A stretch of 64,000 bases of DNA from Tistrella mobilis KA081020-065 (GTDB lineage: Bacteria > Pseudomonadota > Alphaproteobacteria > Tistrellales > Tistrellaceae): assembly GCF_000264455.2 (NCBI RefSeq), contig NC_017956.1, forward strand, positions 2,029,501 to 2,093,500. Reading direction: 5' to 3'. A program made the translations under genes and the position numbers. Shown here piece by piece: positions 17,299 to 26,842 of the stretch; the first letter of the stretch is position 1, and every line of letters starts with the position of its first letter. The notes under the pieces were generated by a model. That model saw only the letters and a program-made list of their open reading frames with translations, did not search any database and had not been told where the DNA came from.

Positions 17299-19269
17299 AT
17301 GATGCAGTCGAACGAGGTCGAGTATCCCGTGTCCACGAATCGCCCGCCCGCTTTTGCCCGGTCGCGCCGTCTGCTCCGCACCGGTCTGACCCTGCCGCTG
17401 GTCGCCCTCTCTCCGTTTGCGGTCGCCACCGTCGCCACAGCCGAAGATGCCGGCACTGACGAGGCGACCCGCCTCGGACCGCTTTCCGTCTCGGCCGCCC
17501 GCAGCCCCGTGCCGGTCGAAACCGTCGGCAGCGCCGTCACCGTCATCACCGCCGAACAGATCGAGGCTCTGCAGATCCGTCAGGTCGACGATGTGTTGCG
17601 CCTGGTTCCCGGCGTCGCAGTCAGCCGCACCGGATCGGTCGGCGGCATGTCGCAAATCCGTATCCGGGGCTCGGAAGGCAATCAGACGCTGGTGCGCATC
17701 GACGGCATCGAAGTCTCCGACCCTTCGGGCGGTTCGGAATTCGATTTCGGCCATCTGCTCGCCTACGAGATCGAGCGGATCGAAGTGCTGCGCGGGCCGC
17801 AGAGCGCGCTCTATGGCTCAGACGCCGTGGGTGGCGTGATCGACATCACGACGAAGCGTGGCTCCGGCCCGCTCTCGGGCAGTGTGCGGACCGAGGCCGG
17901 CAGTTTCGACACCCGCGAAGCGGTCGGCACGGTCTCCTATGGCGACCAGATCTTCGACGCGCTGGTCTCGGCCCAAAGCTTCCGCACCGACGGCATCTCG
18001 TCCGCAGACGAACGCGCCGGCAATCCGGAGAAGGACGGCTACCGCAACCGTTCGGCCTTTGCCAAATTCGGCCTGCGGCCGTCCGAAGACCTGGAGTTCG
18101 CCCTGGTCGGCAGGACCGTGCGCTATCGGGCCGAAGGCGATGGCTATTCCACCCTCCCTTACGACGCCGATGAGGAAACCCGCGGTACGCAGACCTTCCT
18201 GCGCGGCGAAGCGCGCTACGCCATGGCGGACGGCCGCTGGCATCATAAGGTCGGCCTTGCCAACACCGAACATGATCGCGACTACCGATCAGATGGCAGC
18301 ATCACCAGCACCTATCTGGGCCGCCGGCTGAAGGCAGACTATCAGACCGACTACGGGTTCGAGACCGGCGCCGTCAGTCACGATCTTTCGCTGGGAACCG
18401 AGTATGAACGCGAAACCGTACGAACCAGCAGTGCCTGGTCAACGGTCGACCGTGCCTTTGATTCCACAGGTTTTGCGGGGGAATACCGCCTCGGGCTCTA
18501 CGACCAGCTCTTTCTCTCTGCGGCCGGACGCTACGACAAGAATGAAATCTTCGACGATCAGAAGACCTGGCGCTTCACCGCAGCCTGGCTGATCCCGGGC
18601 ACGGATACCAAACTGCGGGCTTCTTATGGAACTGGCATCAAGAACCCGACCTTGTTTGAGTTGTTCGGCTACACCAATACCTATCAAGGAAATCCCGATC
18701 TGAAGCCTGAAGAGGCAACCGGCTGGGATGCCGGTATCGAGCACAGCTTCTTCGATGGCCGATTCGTGATCGATTTCGGCTGGTTCCGTCAGGACATCGA
18801 AAACCTGATCCAAGGCAGCGGCAGCACGTCGATCAACCTGCCCGGCGCATCACGGGTCAATGGGATAGAAACCTCGGTCACCATTCGGCCGGTTTCGTGG
18901 GCCGATCTGCGGCTGGCCTATACGTATACAGACGGAGAAGACTCCAACGGGCAGGAGTTGGTGCGTCGTGCGCCGCACATCGCCAGTGCCGATCTCGCGA
19001 CCCGCTTTCTCGACAACCGTGGCCGGGCCGGCCTCTCTGTCGTCTACAACGGCGAACAGAAAGACTGGGCCTACGATGCCTTCTACAACCGAAGCGTCGT
19101 CACCCTCGACGATTACACCCTCGTCAACCTCACCGCCGCCTATGATCTCACCGACACGGTCGAAATTTTTGGCCGGATCGATAATCTCTTTGACGAGGAG
19201 TATCAGGAGGTTCTGGGTTACGGCTCACGCGGTCGCGCAGGCTATGCCGGCCTGCGGATGCGGTTCTGA
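17299..19269 (+). CDS. btuB: TonB-dependent vitamin B12 receptor BtuB
   Basis: This is an outer-membrane beta-barrel of about 656 residues. A signal peptide (PLVALSPFAVATVATAEDAG) is followed by a TonB-box/plug region (LGPLSVSAARSPVPVETVGS, DDVLRLVPGVAVSRTGSVGG, RIRGSEGNQTLVRIDG). The plug core IERIEVLRGPQSALYGSDA comes next, and the barrel ends in an aromatic-terminated strand (GYAGLRMRF). The riboswitch and the BtuFCD genes behind it make cobalamin the likely substrate. Starts at 17299, 17302 or GTG 17329 are all possible, as none has a strong ribosome site. A longer frame reaching into the riboswitch is rejected. Confidence 0.92.
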   Translation: MMQSNEVEYPVSTNRPPAFARSRRLLRTGLTLPLVALSPFAVATVATAEDAGTDEATRLGPLSVSAARSPVPVETVGSAVTVITAEQIEALQIRQVDDVLRLVPGVAVSRTGSVGGMSQIRIRGSEGNQTLVRIDGIEVSDPSGGSEFDFGHLLAYEIERIEVLRGPQSALYGSDAVGGVIDITTKRGSGPLSGSVRTEAGSFDTREAVGTVSYGDQIFDALVSAQSFRTDGISSADERAGNPEKDGYRNRSAFAKFGLRPSEDLEFALVGRTVRYRAEGDGYSTLPYDADEETRGTQTFLRGEARYAMADGRWHHKVGLANTEHDRDYRSDGSITSTYLGRRLKADYQTDYGFETGAVSHDLSLGTEYERETVRTSSAWSTVDRAFDSTGFAGEYRLGLYDQLFLSAAGRYDKNEIFDDQKTWRFTAAWLIPGTDTKLRASYGTGIKNPTLFELFGYTNTYQGNPDLKPEEATGWDAGIEHSFFDGRFVIDFGWFRQDIENLIQGSGSTSINLPGASRVNGIETSVTIRPVSWADLRLAYTYTDGEDSNGQELVRRAPHIASADLATRFLDNRGRAGLSVVYNGEQKDWAYDAFYNRSVVTLDDYTLVNLTAAYDLTDTVEIFGRIDNLFDEEYQEVLGYGSRGRAGYAGLRMRF

Positions 19270-19272
19270 TCC

Positions 19273-20151
19273 ATGCGGAGGTGGCGCCTCACGCTCCGCC
19301 CGACCGGCCTTCTGCTGACCGGCCTGTTGCTCGCGATCCTGCCCCCGGCTTTCGCCGGGGACGGGCCGCGCCGGATCGTGTCGATGAACCTGTGTGCCGA
19401 TGAATTGCTGCTGCGCCTGGCGCCGCCCGGCCGGCTGGTATCGGTCACCTGGCTGGCCGCGGGGCCGGCGGCGATCGATCCTGCAGCAGCGCAAGGGCTG
19501 GTGTTCAATCACGGCCGGGCGGAGGAGATTGCCCGGCTCGCCCCGGATCTGGTGGTCGCCGGCCGCTACACCACGCTGACGACCACGCAGATGCTGCGCA
19601 GGGCCGGCATCCCGGTGCTGCTGCTCGACGAGGCGACCAGCCTCGCCGGCATCCGGTCCCAGGTCACCAGCCTTGCGGCGGCCGTGGGCAACCCCGCTGC
19701 CGGCCGGCAGATGCTCGACGCCATGGACCGGATGCTTGGCGAGGCGACCCTGGATGCGAAAGATACACCGCAACCGGGTGTCGTGGTTCTGCGCCCCGGC
19801 GGCGGTGTCGCCGGAGCGGGAACCCTGCAGGACGAGATCCTGGCCGCGGCCGGTCTCCGCAATCTGGCCCCCGATGCGCCGGTCGATGGCGATGGCCGGA
19901 TCGGCCTCGAACGGCTGTTGCGCCTGAAACCCGATCTGCTCGTGCTCGATTCCGACGGGGATGCGCCACCGGCCCTTGCGCGCGAGGTGCTCGACCATCC
20001 GGCCTTCCGGGCACGGGCGGCGGGTATAACCGTCACCAGCCTGCCGGCCGCTCTCTGGGTCTGCCCCGGCCCGTGGGTCGCAGAGGCGGTCGGTCGCTTG
20101 TCGGCCGCGCGACGGTCGCTCGCCGCACGCCCGCGAGGATCGCGGCCATGA
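19273..20151 (+). CDS. btuF: cobalamin ABC transporter substrate-binding protein (BtuF-like)
   Basis: This 292-residue periplasmic binding protein has a signal peptide (LLTGLLLAILPPAFAGDG) and the helical-backbone (PF01497-type) fold. Family segments are RRIVSMNLCADELLLRL, LVFNHGRAEEIARLAPDLVV, GIPVLLLDEATSLAG and a C-terminal LKPDLLVLDSDG. It starts three nt after btuB and its stop overlaps the permease start (ATGA). Position and riboswitch control support B12 over iron-siderophore as ligand; the protein alone would not decide it. Confidence 0.88.
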   Translation: MRRWRLTLRPTGLLLTGLLLAILPPAFAGDGPRRIVSMNLCADELLLRLAPPGRLVSVTWLAAGPAAIDPAAAQGLVFNHGRAEEIARLAPDLVVAGRYTTLTTTQMLRRAGIPVLLLDEATSLAGIRSQVTSLAAAVGNPAAGRQMLDAMDRMLGEATLDAKDTPQPGVVVLRPGGGVAGAGTLQDEILAAAGLRNLAPDAPVDGDGRIGLERLLRLKPDLLVLDSDGDAPPALAREVLDHPAFRARAAGITVTSLPAALWVCPGPWVAEAVGRLSAARRSLAARPRGSRP

Positions 20152-21143
20152 CGCTGACCACGGGGCGGATATCGGCGGCGCTCCTCCTCCTCACCACCCT
20201 TCTGTCGGTGGCCTCCATCGCTGCCGGGCCGGACGGTCTGGATCTTCCGCGCGCCATGGCCGACGTCGCCCATGGCCGCGACACGCTGGATGCGCTGATC
20301 CTGGTCCAGCTGCGCCTCCCCCGCGCGATCCTCGCGATTGTGCTGGGCGCCGGGCTCGCCATGTCCGGCGCAGCTTTGCAGGGGCTGTTGCGCAACCCGC
20401 TCGCCGATCCGGGCATGGTCGGTGTCTCCGCCTCGGCTGGTCTGGGTGCCGTTGCCGCCTTCTACAGCGGTGCGGCAGCCGCCTGGTCGCTGGCCCTGCC
20501 GCTCGGTGGCATCGCAGGCGCCCTCGCCGCCACGCTGGTCCTGGCCGTGATCGCGGCACGTGGGGCCGGCACCACAGCGCTTATCCTCACCGGCGTCGCC
20601 GTCGGCAGCTTCGCCGCAGCCCTCACCGCCCTCGCCCTCAATCTCGCACCGTCACCTTATGCGGCGCTCGAAATCGTCTTCTGGTTGATGGGATCGCTCA
20701 GCGACCGCAGTATGGATCATGTCTGGCTGGCGGTGCCGCCGGTGATGATCGGTCTGGTGATGCTCGCCCGGCTGGGACGGGCACTCGAAGCGCTGACCCT
20801 TGGCGAGGACACGGCCGCAAGTCTCGGCTTCGATGTCACCCGCACCCGGCTTACGGCGATTCTGGGCACGGCCCTTGCCGTCGGGCCCGGTGTCGCGGTC
20901 GCGGGCGCGGTCGGCTTCGTCGGCCTCATCGTTCCGCATCTGCTGCGGCCGCTGGTCAGCCATCGCCCCGGCGCCCTGTTGCTGGTCGCAGCGCCGGCTG
21001 GCGCCGCTTTCACCCTCTCGGCCGATATCGCCGTTCGCCTGCTGCCGACCCGTCCCGAACTGAAGCTGGGGGTGATGATGGCCCTGATCGGTGCACCCTT
21101 CCTCGCCTCCCTGATCCTGAAGACCGCGCGAAAGGACGGCTGA
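20148..21143 (+). CDS. btuC: cobalamin ABC transporter permease (BtuC-like)
   Basis: This permease of 331 residues belongs to the FecCD/BtuC family, with about ten membrane helices. The signatures are LRLPRAILAIVLGAGLAMSG, LLRNPLADPGMVGVSASAG and VGFVGLIVPHLLRPLVSHRP (the cytoplasmic coupling region). The ATG at 20148 overlaps the BtuF-like stop by 4 nt. The in-frame upstream extension to 20073 is not needed. It forms the channel of the importer fed by the BtuF-like protein. Confidence 0.92.
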   Translation: MTLTTGRISAALLLLTTLLSVASIAAGPDGLDLPRAMADVAHGRDTLDALILVQLRLPRAILAIVLGAGLAMSGAALQGLLRNPLADPGMVGVSASAGLGAVAAFYSGAAAAWSLALPLGGIAGALAATLVLAVIAARGAGTTALILTGVAVGSFAAALTALALNLAPSPYAALEIVFWLMGSLSDRSMDHVWLAVPPVMIGLVMLARLGRALEALTLGEDTAASLGFDVTRTRLTAILGTALAVGPGVAVAGAVGFVGLIVPHLLRPLVSHRPGALLLVAAPAGAAFTLSADIAVRLLPTRPELKLGVMMALIGAPFLASLILKTARKDG

Positions 21144-21146
21144 CCC

Positions 21147-21992
21147 ATGGACGCAATGACCCTCGAGGCGCGACACCTCACCCTTTCAGGGCCGGACCGC
21201 GCCCGGCTCGAGGATCTGTCCCTGTCGTTCGGCCCGGGGCAACTGGTGGGGATGATCGGCCCCAATGGCGCCGGCAAGACCACGCTGCTGCGCCTGCTCG
21301 CCGGTCTTCTGACCCCGCAGCATGGGAGCGTGCTGCTCGGCGGGCAGCCGCTGCACCAATTGTCGGCCGCCGCCCGGGCGCGTCGGATCTCGTATCTGGC
21401 CCAGGGTGCCGATGTGCATTGGCCGCTGCCGGCCGAGGCGGTGGTGGCACTCGGCCGCCTGCCTCATGGTGACGGCCGGACGCCCGCGGACCGCCGCGCG
21501 ATCGCCCGGGCCATGGCGGCGACCGGGACGGAGGGCTTTGCCGGACGCAGGGTCGACAGGCTTTCAGGCGGTGAACGGCTCAAGGTTCTGCTGGCCCGGG
21601 CACTGGCCGTGGAAGCACCGATCCTGCTTGCAGACGAGCCGGTCGCAGCCCTCGACCCGGCACACCAGCTCGATGTCATGGACTTGCTCAAAGCCCTTGC
21701 AGGCGATGGCCGGTTGGTGGTGGCCGTGCTGCATGATCTGGGGCTTGCCGCCCGGTTCTGCGGCCGGCTGGTGTTGCTGGCCGAGGGTCGCCTGATTGCC
21801 GACGGACCACCTGAAGCCGTGCTCACCCCCGACAGGCTGGCACGGGCCTATGGCATCCGCGCCCTGCACGGCCAGGCCGACGGCCATCTGCTGGTCGTGC
21901 CCTGGGCCCGCACCCGGATGTCGGAACAGTCAAGGGAGACAACGACATGCCCCACGCATCCATCTCCGGGTATGAGGATGCAGGCCCGCTGA
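21147..21992 (+). CDS. btuD: cobalamin ABC transporter ATP-binding protein (BtuD-like)
   Basis: This 281-residue ATPase has Walker A (GPNGAGKTT), Q-loop (YLAQGADV), signature (LSGGERLKVLLARA), Walker B (ILLADEPVAALDP) and switch His (VLHDLGLAARF). It energises the BtuC-like permease. Its last 15 codons overlap the next gene by 46 nt, and the ribosome site of that gene (AAGGGAG) lies inside it. The C-terminal 20 residues, rich in Thr, Pro and Met, are not typical of the family and may exist only because of this overlap. Confidence 0.92.
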   Translation: MDAMTLEARHLTLSGPDRARLEDLSLSFGPGQLVGMIGPNGAGKTTLLRLLAGLLTPQHGSVLLGGQPLHQLSAAARARRISYLAQGADVHWPLPAEAVVALGRLPHGDGRTPADRRAIARAMAATGTEGFAGRRVDRLSGGERLKVLLARALAVEAPILLADEPVAALDPAHQLDVMDLLKALAGDGRLVVAVLHDLGLAARFCGRLVLLAEGRLIADGPPEAVLTPDRLARAYGIRALHGQADGHLLVVPWARTRMSEQSRETTTCPTHPSPGMRMQAR

Positions 21993-22990
21993 TCGGCCAG
22001 CTTCTGGCCGATCCGGCCCAGGCCTGGAGCACAGGCAGCTTCGGCGCCATCGCCGAGTTCATGCGCGATGCCGACGAGCCGCTGTCGGTCGATGCCGCAG
22101 AGGACCCCGAGCGCCGCCGGCTGGCCACCGCCCGTGGTGCCATCGCCATCACGCCGCGGAGCGATGTCCGGCCTCTGGCCTACGAGACCCCGTCCTCCGA
22201 CGGCGTCGGCTGGTCGTCGGCCATCGCCTTCTGCCTGCCCGAAGCCGCCGCCGCCGGGCCGGCCCGAACGGTGGTCACCGAACTCGGCCCCGATGCGGAT
22301 GCCGTACGGCCGGAAGACCGGAGCGGCATCCTGTTCGATCTGGGCCTCGGCATTCCTCATACCGAGGCCTGCCTGCGCGCCTCGACGCCCGAGGCGCTCT
22401 CGGTTCTCCGCAGGCTGGCCGGCCGGCCGCTGCTGGGAGAGGATCCGGGCCCGCGCCGGGCCGCCGCAGCCACCGGGGCCCATCGGGTCTTCATGACCCG
22501 GCTGGCAAGGATCGAGGTATTTCAGGCCGTTCCGAAGACGGGTGAAACCTCTCCCGAAGGACCCCACACCCATCTTCTGCCGAAGCTGCTGGCCGCCGGT
22601 CGCGCCGCCTCCGCCAATACGCCGATCCCCGACGGGTTGGTCGCCGGTCTGACGCTGCATGCGTGCAATCCGCTGCGCGACGCTCTCGGTCGGCCGCGTG
22701 CCTTCGACCCGATCGCCCATCAGACCTTTCAGGAATTGATGACGACGCATGGCGATCCGCGGGTGCTGGCCCTGCGTCAGCGGTTCCTGGCCGCACTGCA
22801 GGACGGGATGGCTCCGGACGCCCTGGTCGATGACGATGATCAGGATGCCCGGCATCTGCGGGCGACGCTTCGTGTGGCTCTGCGTCAGGCCCGCCAGACG
22901 CAGGCGGCCAGAACGGCTGTTATCGATGCCTGGGGCGATGCAATCGATCCTGCCACTCGTGGGCGGGCTCCGGACGCCGTCTGCGGCTGA
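21947..22990 (+). CDS. uncharacterised protein, last gene of the B12-uptake operon (possibly DUF6925)
   Basis: This 347-residue soluble protein has no signal peptide, no membrane helix and no classical enzyme motif I can name. Distinctive stretches are GLGIPHTEACLRASTPEAL, HRVFMTRLARIEVFQAVP, SPEGPHTHLLPKLLAAGR and LHACNPLRDALG. The histidine-rich PHTEACLR and PEGPHTHLLPK segments could bind a metal or corrinoid. My recollection is that similar proteins (perhaps DUF6925) accompany BtuFCD genes in other Alphaproteobacteria; this is unverified. The start at 21947 follows AAGGGAG by 8 nt. Being the fifth gene after a cobalamin riboswitch implies a role in B12 handling. Confidence 0.6.
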   Translation: MPHASISGYEDAGPLIGQLLADPAQAWSTGSFGAIAEFMRDADEPLSVDAAEDPERRRLATARGAIAITPRSDVRPLAYETPSSDGVGWSSAIAFCLPEAAAAGPARTVVTELGPDADAVRPEDRSGILFDLGLGIPHTEACLRASTPEALSVLRRLAGRPLLGEDPGPRRAAAATGAHRVFMTRLARIEVFQAVPKTGETSPEGPHTHLLPKLLAAGRAASANTPIPDGLVAGLTLHACNPLRDALGRPRAFDPIAHQTFQELMTTHGDPRVLALRQRFLAALQDGMAPDALVDDDDQDARHLRATLRVALRQARQTQAARTAVIDAWGDAIDPATRGRAPDAVCG

Positions 22991-22994
22991 GGCG

Positions 22995-24017
22995 TCAGTC
23001 GCCGGCCGCCGCCTTCGCGGCCCGGCGACGCTCGCGCTCGATCCGGCGCCATTTGGCGACATTGGCATTATGCTCGGCGAGCGTGCGCGCAAAGACATGG
23101 CCGCCCGTCCCGTCGGCCACGAAATACAGCGCATCGGTCTCCGCCGGCTGGGCCACGGCCATCAGCGCTGCCCGGCCGGGCAAGGCGATCGGCGTCTTCG
23201 GCAGACCGTCGATCTCGTAGGTGTTCCAGTCGTGGGCATTGCCCAGATCGGACCGGGTGATACCGCGGTCGATCCGGCCGCTGCCCTCGCTCAGGCCATA
23301 GATGACGGTCGGATCCGACTGCAGCCGCATGCCGCGCTTCAGCCGGTTCACGAACACCCCGGCCACAAGCGGCCGCTCGTCCGGAATGCCGGTCTCCCGC
23401 TCGACGATCGAGGCCAGGATCAGCATCTCTTCGGGCGTCGACAGCGGCAGATCCGGCCGCCTTGCGGCCCAGGCATCGTCCAGTGCCTTGTCCATCGCCG
23501 CCTTCATCCGGCGGATCAGGGCGCCGCGATCATCGCCACGGGTATAGGTGTAGGTCTCGGGCAGCAGCGCACCTTCGGCGAACCCCTCCATCGGCGGCAT
23601 GTCGCCGCTGAGCAGGTCGTCGCCGGCCACCGCCTCCCAGGCGGCGCGAAGCGTGATGCCTTCGGGCAGGGTCAGGCGGTGCAGCACGACCCTGCCTTCG
23701 ACCAGCATGTCGATGATGTCGGACGGGCTCTGCCCCGGCTCGACCCGGTATTCGCCGGCCTTCAGCCGGGTCTGCACATCCAGCAGCACCACCGCCGCCC
23801 GAAAGACCGCCGGTTGGTCGATCGCCCCGGCATCGGCCAGTTCACGGGTGATGCCGGCGACGCCCGTACCCCGCGGCAACAGCACGGTCCGGGCCTCGGT
23901 CAGCGGCCCGGGCGTTTCCAGCCAGACGGAGCCCCACCACAACAACGCCCCCGCCCCCGCGACGACCAGGGTCGTCAGGGAGACGAGGGCGATGATGAGA
24001 TGCTTCAGGAAGCGCAC
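22995..24017 (-). CDS. mltG: endolytic murein transglycosylase MltG
   Basis: This 340-residue protein has one N-terminal membrane helix (about 6-28), a LysM-like region (TVLLPRGTGVAGITRELADA, then LKAGEYRVEPGQSPSDII) and the catalytic YceG domain. The catalytic Glu lies in ILASIVERETG, followed by FVNRLKRGMRLQSDPTVIYG and LPKTPIALPGRAALMA. It cleaves nascent glycan strands and helps terminate peptidoglycan chains. It lies 50 nt downstream of fabF on the same strand. The stop is 4 nt from the end of the convergent B12 operon. Confidence 0.95.
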   Translation of the reverse strand: MRFLKHLIIALVSLTTLVVAGAGALLWWGSVWLETPGPLTEARTVLLPRGTGVAGITRELADAGAIDQPAVFRAAVVLLDVQTRLKAGEYRVEPGQSPSDIIDMLVEGRVVLHRLTLPEGITLRAAWEAVAGDDLLSGDMPPMEGFAEGALLPETYTYTRGDDRGALIRRMKAAMDKALDDAWAARRPDLPLSTPEEMLILASIVERETGIPDERPLVAGVFVNRLKRGMRLQSDPTVIYGLSEGSGRIDRGITRSDLGNAHDWNTYEIDGLPKTPIALPGRAALMAVAQPAETDALYFVADGTGGHVFARTLAEHNANVAKWRRIERERRRAAKAAAGD

Positions 24018-24067
24018 GGCAGAGCCCGCAGATCCCGGATCATAGTGTCGGCATCACTCGGGACGGC

Positions 24068-25327
24068 TCATTCGGGCCGGCCGAAGATCACCGAGGCGTT
24101 GGTGCCGCCGAAGCCGAAGGAGTTGGAGAGGGCGTAACGCACCTCACGTTCCTTGGGCTGATGGGGCACCAGATCGATGTCGCAGCCCTCGTCCGGATTG
24201 TCCAGATTGAGGGTCGGCGGCACGACACCGTCGCGGATCGAGAGGATCGAGAAGATGGCCTCGACAGCGCCGGCAGCGCCCAACAGATGGCCGATCGACG
24301 ACTTGGTCGACGACATCGACAGCTTGTAAGCCGCCTCGCCGAACAGGCGCTTCACCGCCGCCAGTTCGATCACGTCACCGCGGGGCGTGGAGGTGCCGTG
24401 GGCGTTGACATAGTCGATCTGGTCGGGGTTGAGCCCCGCCCGCTTCATCGCCGCCTGCATGGCGCGGAAGCCGCCATTGCCGTCTTCTGACGGCGCGGTG
24501 ATGTGATAGGCATCGCCCGACATGCCGTAGCCGACGACTTCGGCATAGATCTTCGCGCCACGCGCCTTGGCATGCTCAAGCTCTTCGAGCACGACCACGC
24601 CGGCACCCTCGCCCATCACGAAGCCGTCACGACCCTTGTCCCAGGGCCGCGACGCCCGTTCGGGGGTGTCGTTATAGCCGGAGGACAGAGCCTTGGCCGC
24701 CGCGAAGCCGGCAATGCCCATGCGGCAGACGGCGGCTTCGGAGCCACCTGCCACCATCACGTCGGCATCGCCCCACATGATCAGCCGGGCGGCATCGCCG
24801 ATGGCATGCGCACCTGTGGAGCAGGCGGTGACCACGGCGTGATTCGGCCCGCGGAAACCGTATTTGATCGAGACCTGGCCCGAGGCCAGATTGATCAGCG
24901 CTGCCGGGATGAAGAACGGAGACACGCGGCGCGGACCGCGCTGTTCCATGGTGACCGCGCCCTCGGCGATGGTCGGCAGACCGCCGATACCAGAGCCGAT
25001 CATGACACCGGTGCGATCGAGTTCTTCCTCGGCCTCCGGAGCCCATCCGGCGTCGCGGATCGCCTCGTCGGCGGCCCCCAGCGCGTAGTGGATGAACTCG
25101 TCCATCTTCTTCACGTCCTTCGCGGGAACATAGTCCTCGGGACGGAAGGCATCTTCACCGGCGCCCTTGGGCACCATGGCGGCGATGCGGACGGAAAGGT
25201 CGGACACATCGAAGCTGTCGATGTGACGGATTCCGGACTTGCTGGCGAGCAGACGCTCCCAGCTCGTCTTCACCCCGACCGCGAGCGGAGTGACAAGACC
25301 CAGCCCGGTGACGACGACACGTCTCAT
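24068..25327 (-). CDS. fabF: beta-ketoacyl-ACP synthase II
   Basis: This 419-residue condensing enzyme elongates acyl-ACP with malonyl-ACP. The catalytic triad is visible: Cys169 in VVTACSTGAHA, His in YVNAHGTSTPRGD and His in SSIGHLLGAAGAVE. The N-terminal RRVVVTGLGLVTPLAVGV is typical of FabF. Between its start and acpP lie about 284 nt without a gene. The complete set fabD-fabG-acpP-fabF runs along the minus strand here. Confidence 0.97.
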   Translation of the reverse strand: MRRVVVTGLGLVTPLAVGVKTSWERLLASKSGIRHIDSFDVSDLSVRIAAMVPKGAGEDAFRPEDYVPAKDVKKMDEFIHYALGAADEAIRDAGWAPEAEEELDRTGVMIGSGIGGLPTIAEGAVTMEQRGPRRVSPFFIPAALINLASGQVSIKYGFRGPNHAVVTACSTGAHAIGDAARLIMWGDADVMVAGGSEAAVCRMGIAGFAAAKALSSGYNDTPERASRPWDKGRDGFVMGEGAGVVVLEELEHAKARGAKIYAEVVGYGMSGDAYHITAPSEDGNGGFRAMQAAMKRAGLNPDQIDYVNAHGTSTPRGDVIELAAVKRLFGEAAYKLSMSSTKSSIGHLLGAAGAVEAIFSILSIRDGVVPPTLNLDNPDEGCDIDLVPHQPKEREVRYALSNSFGFGGTNASVIFGRPE

Positions 25328-25611
25328 CTCGGTCAGCGCGTCCTTTCTGCCTGAAATCGGTCGCGTGCCGGCGGCGCGACGCCTGCCGGAACGCCAGAAG
25401 CGGGCGTTGCAGCCGATCCCGTTCCGGACCGGCCGACGACGCCCGTTTCATAGCGGATCTCCGCGGCCCGTCAGGGTTGCGCGGCAGAGCCGGCTGCGGA
25501 GATGCCTGATCGGCATCGCAGCACCGGCTCCGGAGGATCAGCTCACCCGCATGGAAGCGGGCGCGGCCGTACCGACCTGGTGGCCGGCACGTCGCCCGGA
25601 GACCTGTCCGA

Positions 25612-25848
25612 TCAGGACTGGTTCTCCTGGATGAACTTGATGGCGTCCTGAACGGTCAGGATCTTCTCCGCGGCGTCGTCGGGGATCTCGATCCCGAACT
25701 CTTCCTCGAAGGCCATCACGAGTTCGACGGTATCGAGGCTGTCGGCACCGAGGTCGTCGATGAAGCTGGCCGTCTCGGTGACCTTCTCTTCGTCGACACC
25801 GAGATGTTCGACCACGATCTTCTTCACGCGCTCAGCAATGTCGCTCAT
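25612..25848 (-). CDS. acpP: acyl carrier protein
   Basis: This 78-residue acidic protein carries growing acyl chains in fatty-acid synthesis. Ser37 in the [10 protein letters not shown] motif receives the 4'-phosphopantetheine arm. It starts [19 protein letters not shown], the standard ACP N-terminus. The frame is open back to 26013, but the extra part has no family similarity. Spacers of about 200-280 nt on both sides suggest it can be expressed at a separate, higher level than fabG and fabF. Confidence 0.98.
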   Translation of the reverse strand: MSDIAERVKKIVVEHLGVDEEKVTETASFIDDLGADSLDTVELVMAFEEEFGIEIPDDAAEKILTVQDAIKFIQENQS

Positions 25849-26047
25849 CAGTCGTCGTCCCTCAAGCTCACTGGCAAGTGGCGTTCGTTCGGGCGTAGCG
25901 CCGTACTGCCGTTTGTCTCGTGCCTGGCAGCCCCGCCGAAATCGAACAGGGCTGTAGCACACTTTCCGCACCTTGGCCAGCCGCGGCGGACATGTCGCGG
26001 CAATGAAGGTCACGGGGCTGGTCCGGTTTGCGTCCCCGGCCCGGCGG

Positions 26048-26785
26048 TCAGATCATGACCATGCCGCCGTTGACGTGGAGCGTCTGACCGGTCACGTAAG
26101 CCGCCTCGGCGCTCGCCAGATAGACGATGGCCGCGGCGACGTCTTCCGGTGAACCGAGACGGCCCACCGGCACCTTCTCGAGCAGACCGGTCTTCTGCTC
26201 GTCAGTCAGCACGTCGGTCATCGGCGTCGCGATATAACCGGGTGCAACACAATTGGCGGTGATCCCGCGCGAAGCGACTTCGTGCGCGATCGCCTTGATC
26301 ATGGCGGTCAGCCCGCCTTTCGAAGCAGCGTAGTTCGCCTGCCCCGGATTGCCCATATGGCCAACGACCGAGGTGACGGCGACGATGCGGCCGTAGCGGC
26401 GCTTCATCATGCCCTTCATCGCGGCCCGGGCCAGACGGAAGCCGGCCTTCAGGTTGACGTCGATCACCTGATCGAAATCGGCGTCCTTCATCCGCATCAA
26501 CAGCGTATCGCGGGTCAGCCCCGCATTGCTGACCAGAATGTCGAGCCCGCCCATGGCGGCTTCGGCATCCTTCACCAGCTGCTCGGCCGCGCCGTCCGCC
26601 GCCAGGTCGGCGGGCAGAACATGAACACGCGAGCCAAGCTCGGCGGCAAGACCTTCCAGCGCGTCCGCGCGGCGGCCGTGCAGCGCGACCACGGCGCCCT
26701 GGGCATGGAGAGCGCGGGCGATGGCGGCACCGATGCCGCCGGTGGCCCCGGTCACGAGCGCGGTGCGCTGCGTCAGATCGAACAT
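26048..26785 (-). CDS. fabG: 3-oxoacyl-ACP reductase
   Basis: This 245-residue SDR reduces 3-oxoacyl-ACP with NADPH. The cofactor loop is [19 protein letters not shown] is in [16 protein letters not shown], and the catalytic Ser and Tyr-x3-Lys are in [20 protein letters not shown]. The end [20 protein letters not shown] matches FabG proper, and its place between fabD and acpP settles the assignment over other SDRs. Confidence 0.97.
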   Translation of the reverse strand: MFDLTQRTALVTGATGGIGAAIARALHAQGAVVALHGRRADALEGLAAELGSRVHVLPADLAADGAAEQLVKDAEAAMGGLDILVSNAGLTRDTLLMRMKDADFDQVIDVNLKAGFRLARAAMKGMMKRRYGRIVAVTSVVGHMGNPGQANYAASKGGLTAMIKAIAHEVASRGITANCVAPGYIATPMTDVLTDEQKTGLLEKVPVGRLGSPEDVAAAIVYLASAEAAYVTGQTLHVNGGMVMI

Positions 26786-26842
26786 GGATGATCCATCACT
26801 GTGGTGGACGGGAAAGATCGCGGGACGGTTGAGGGGCCGTCC

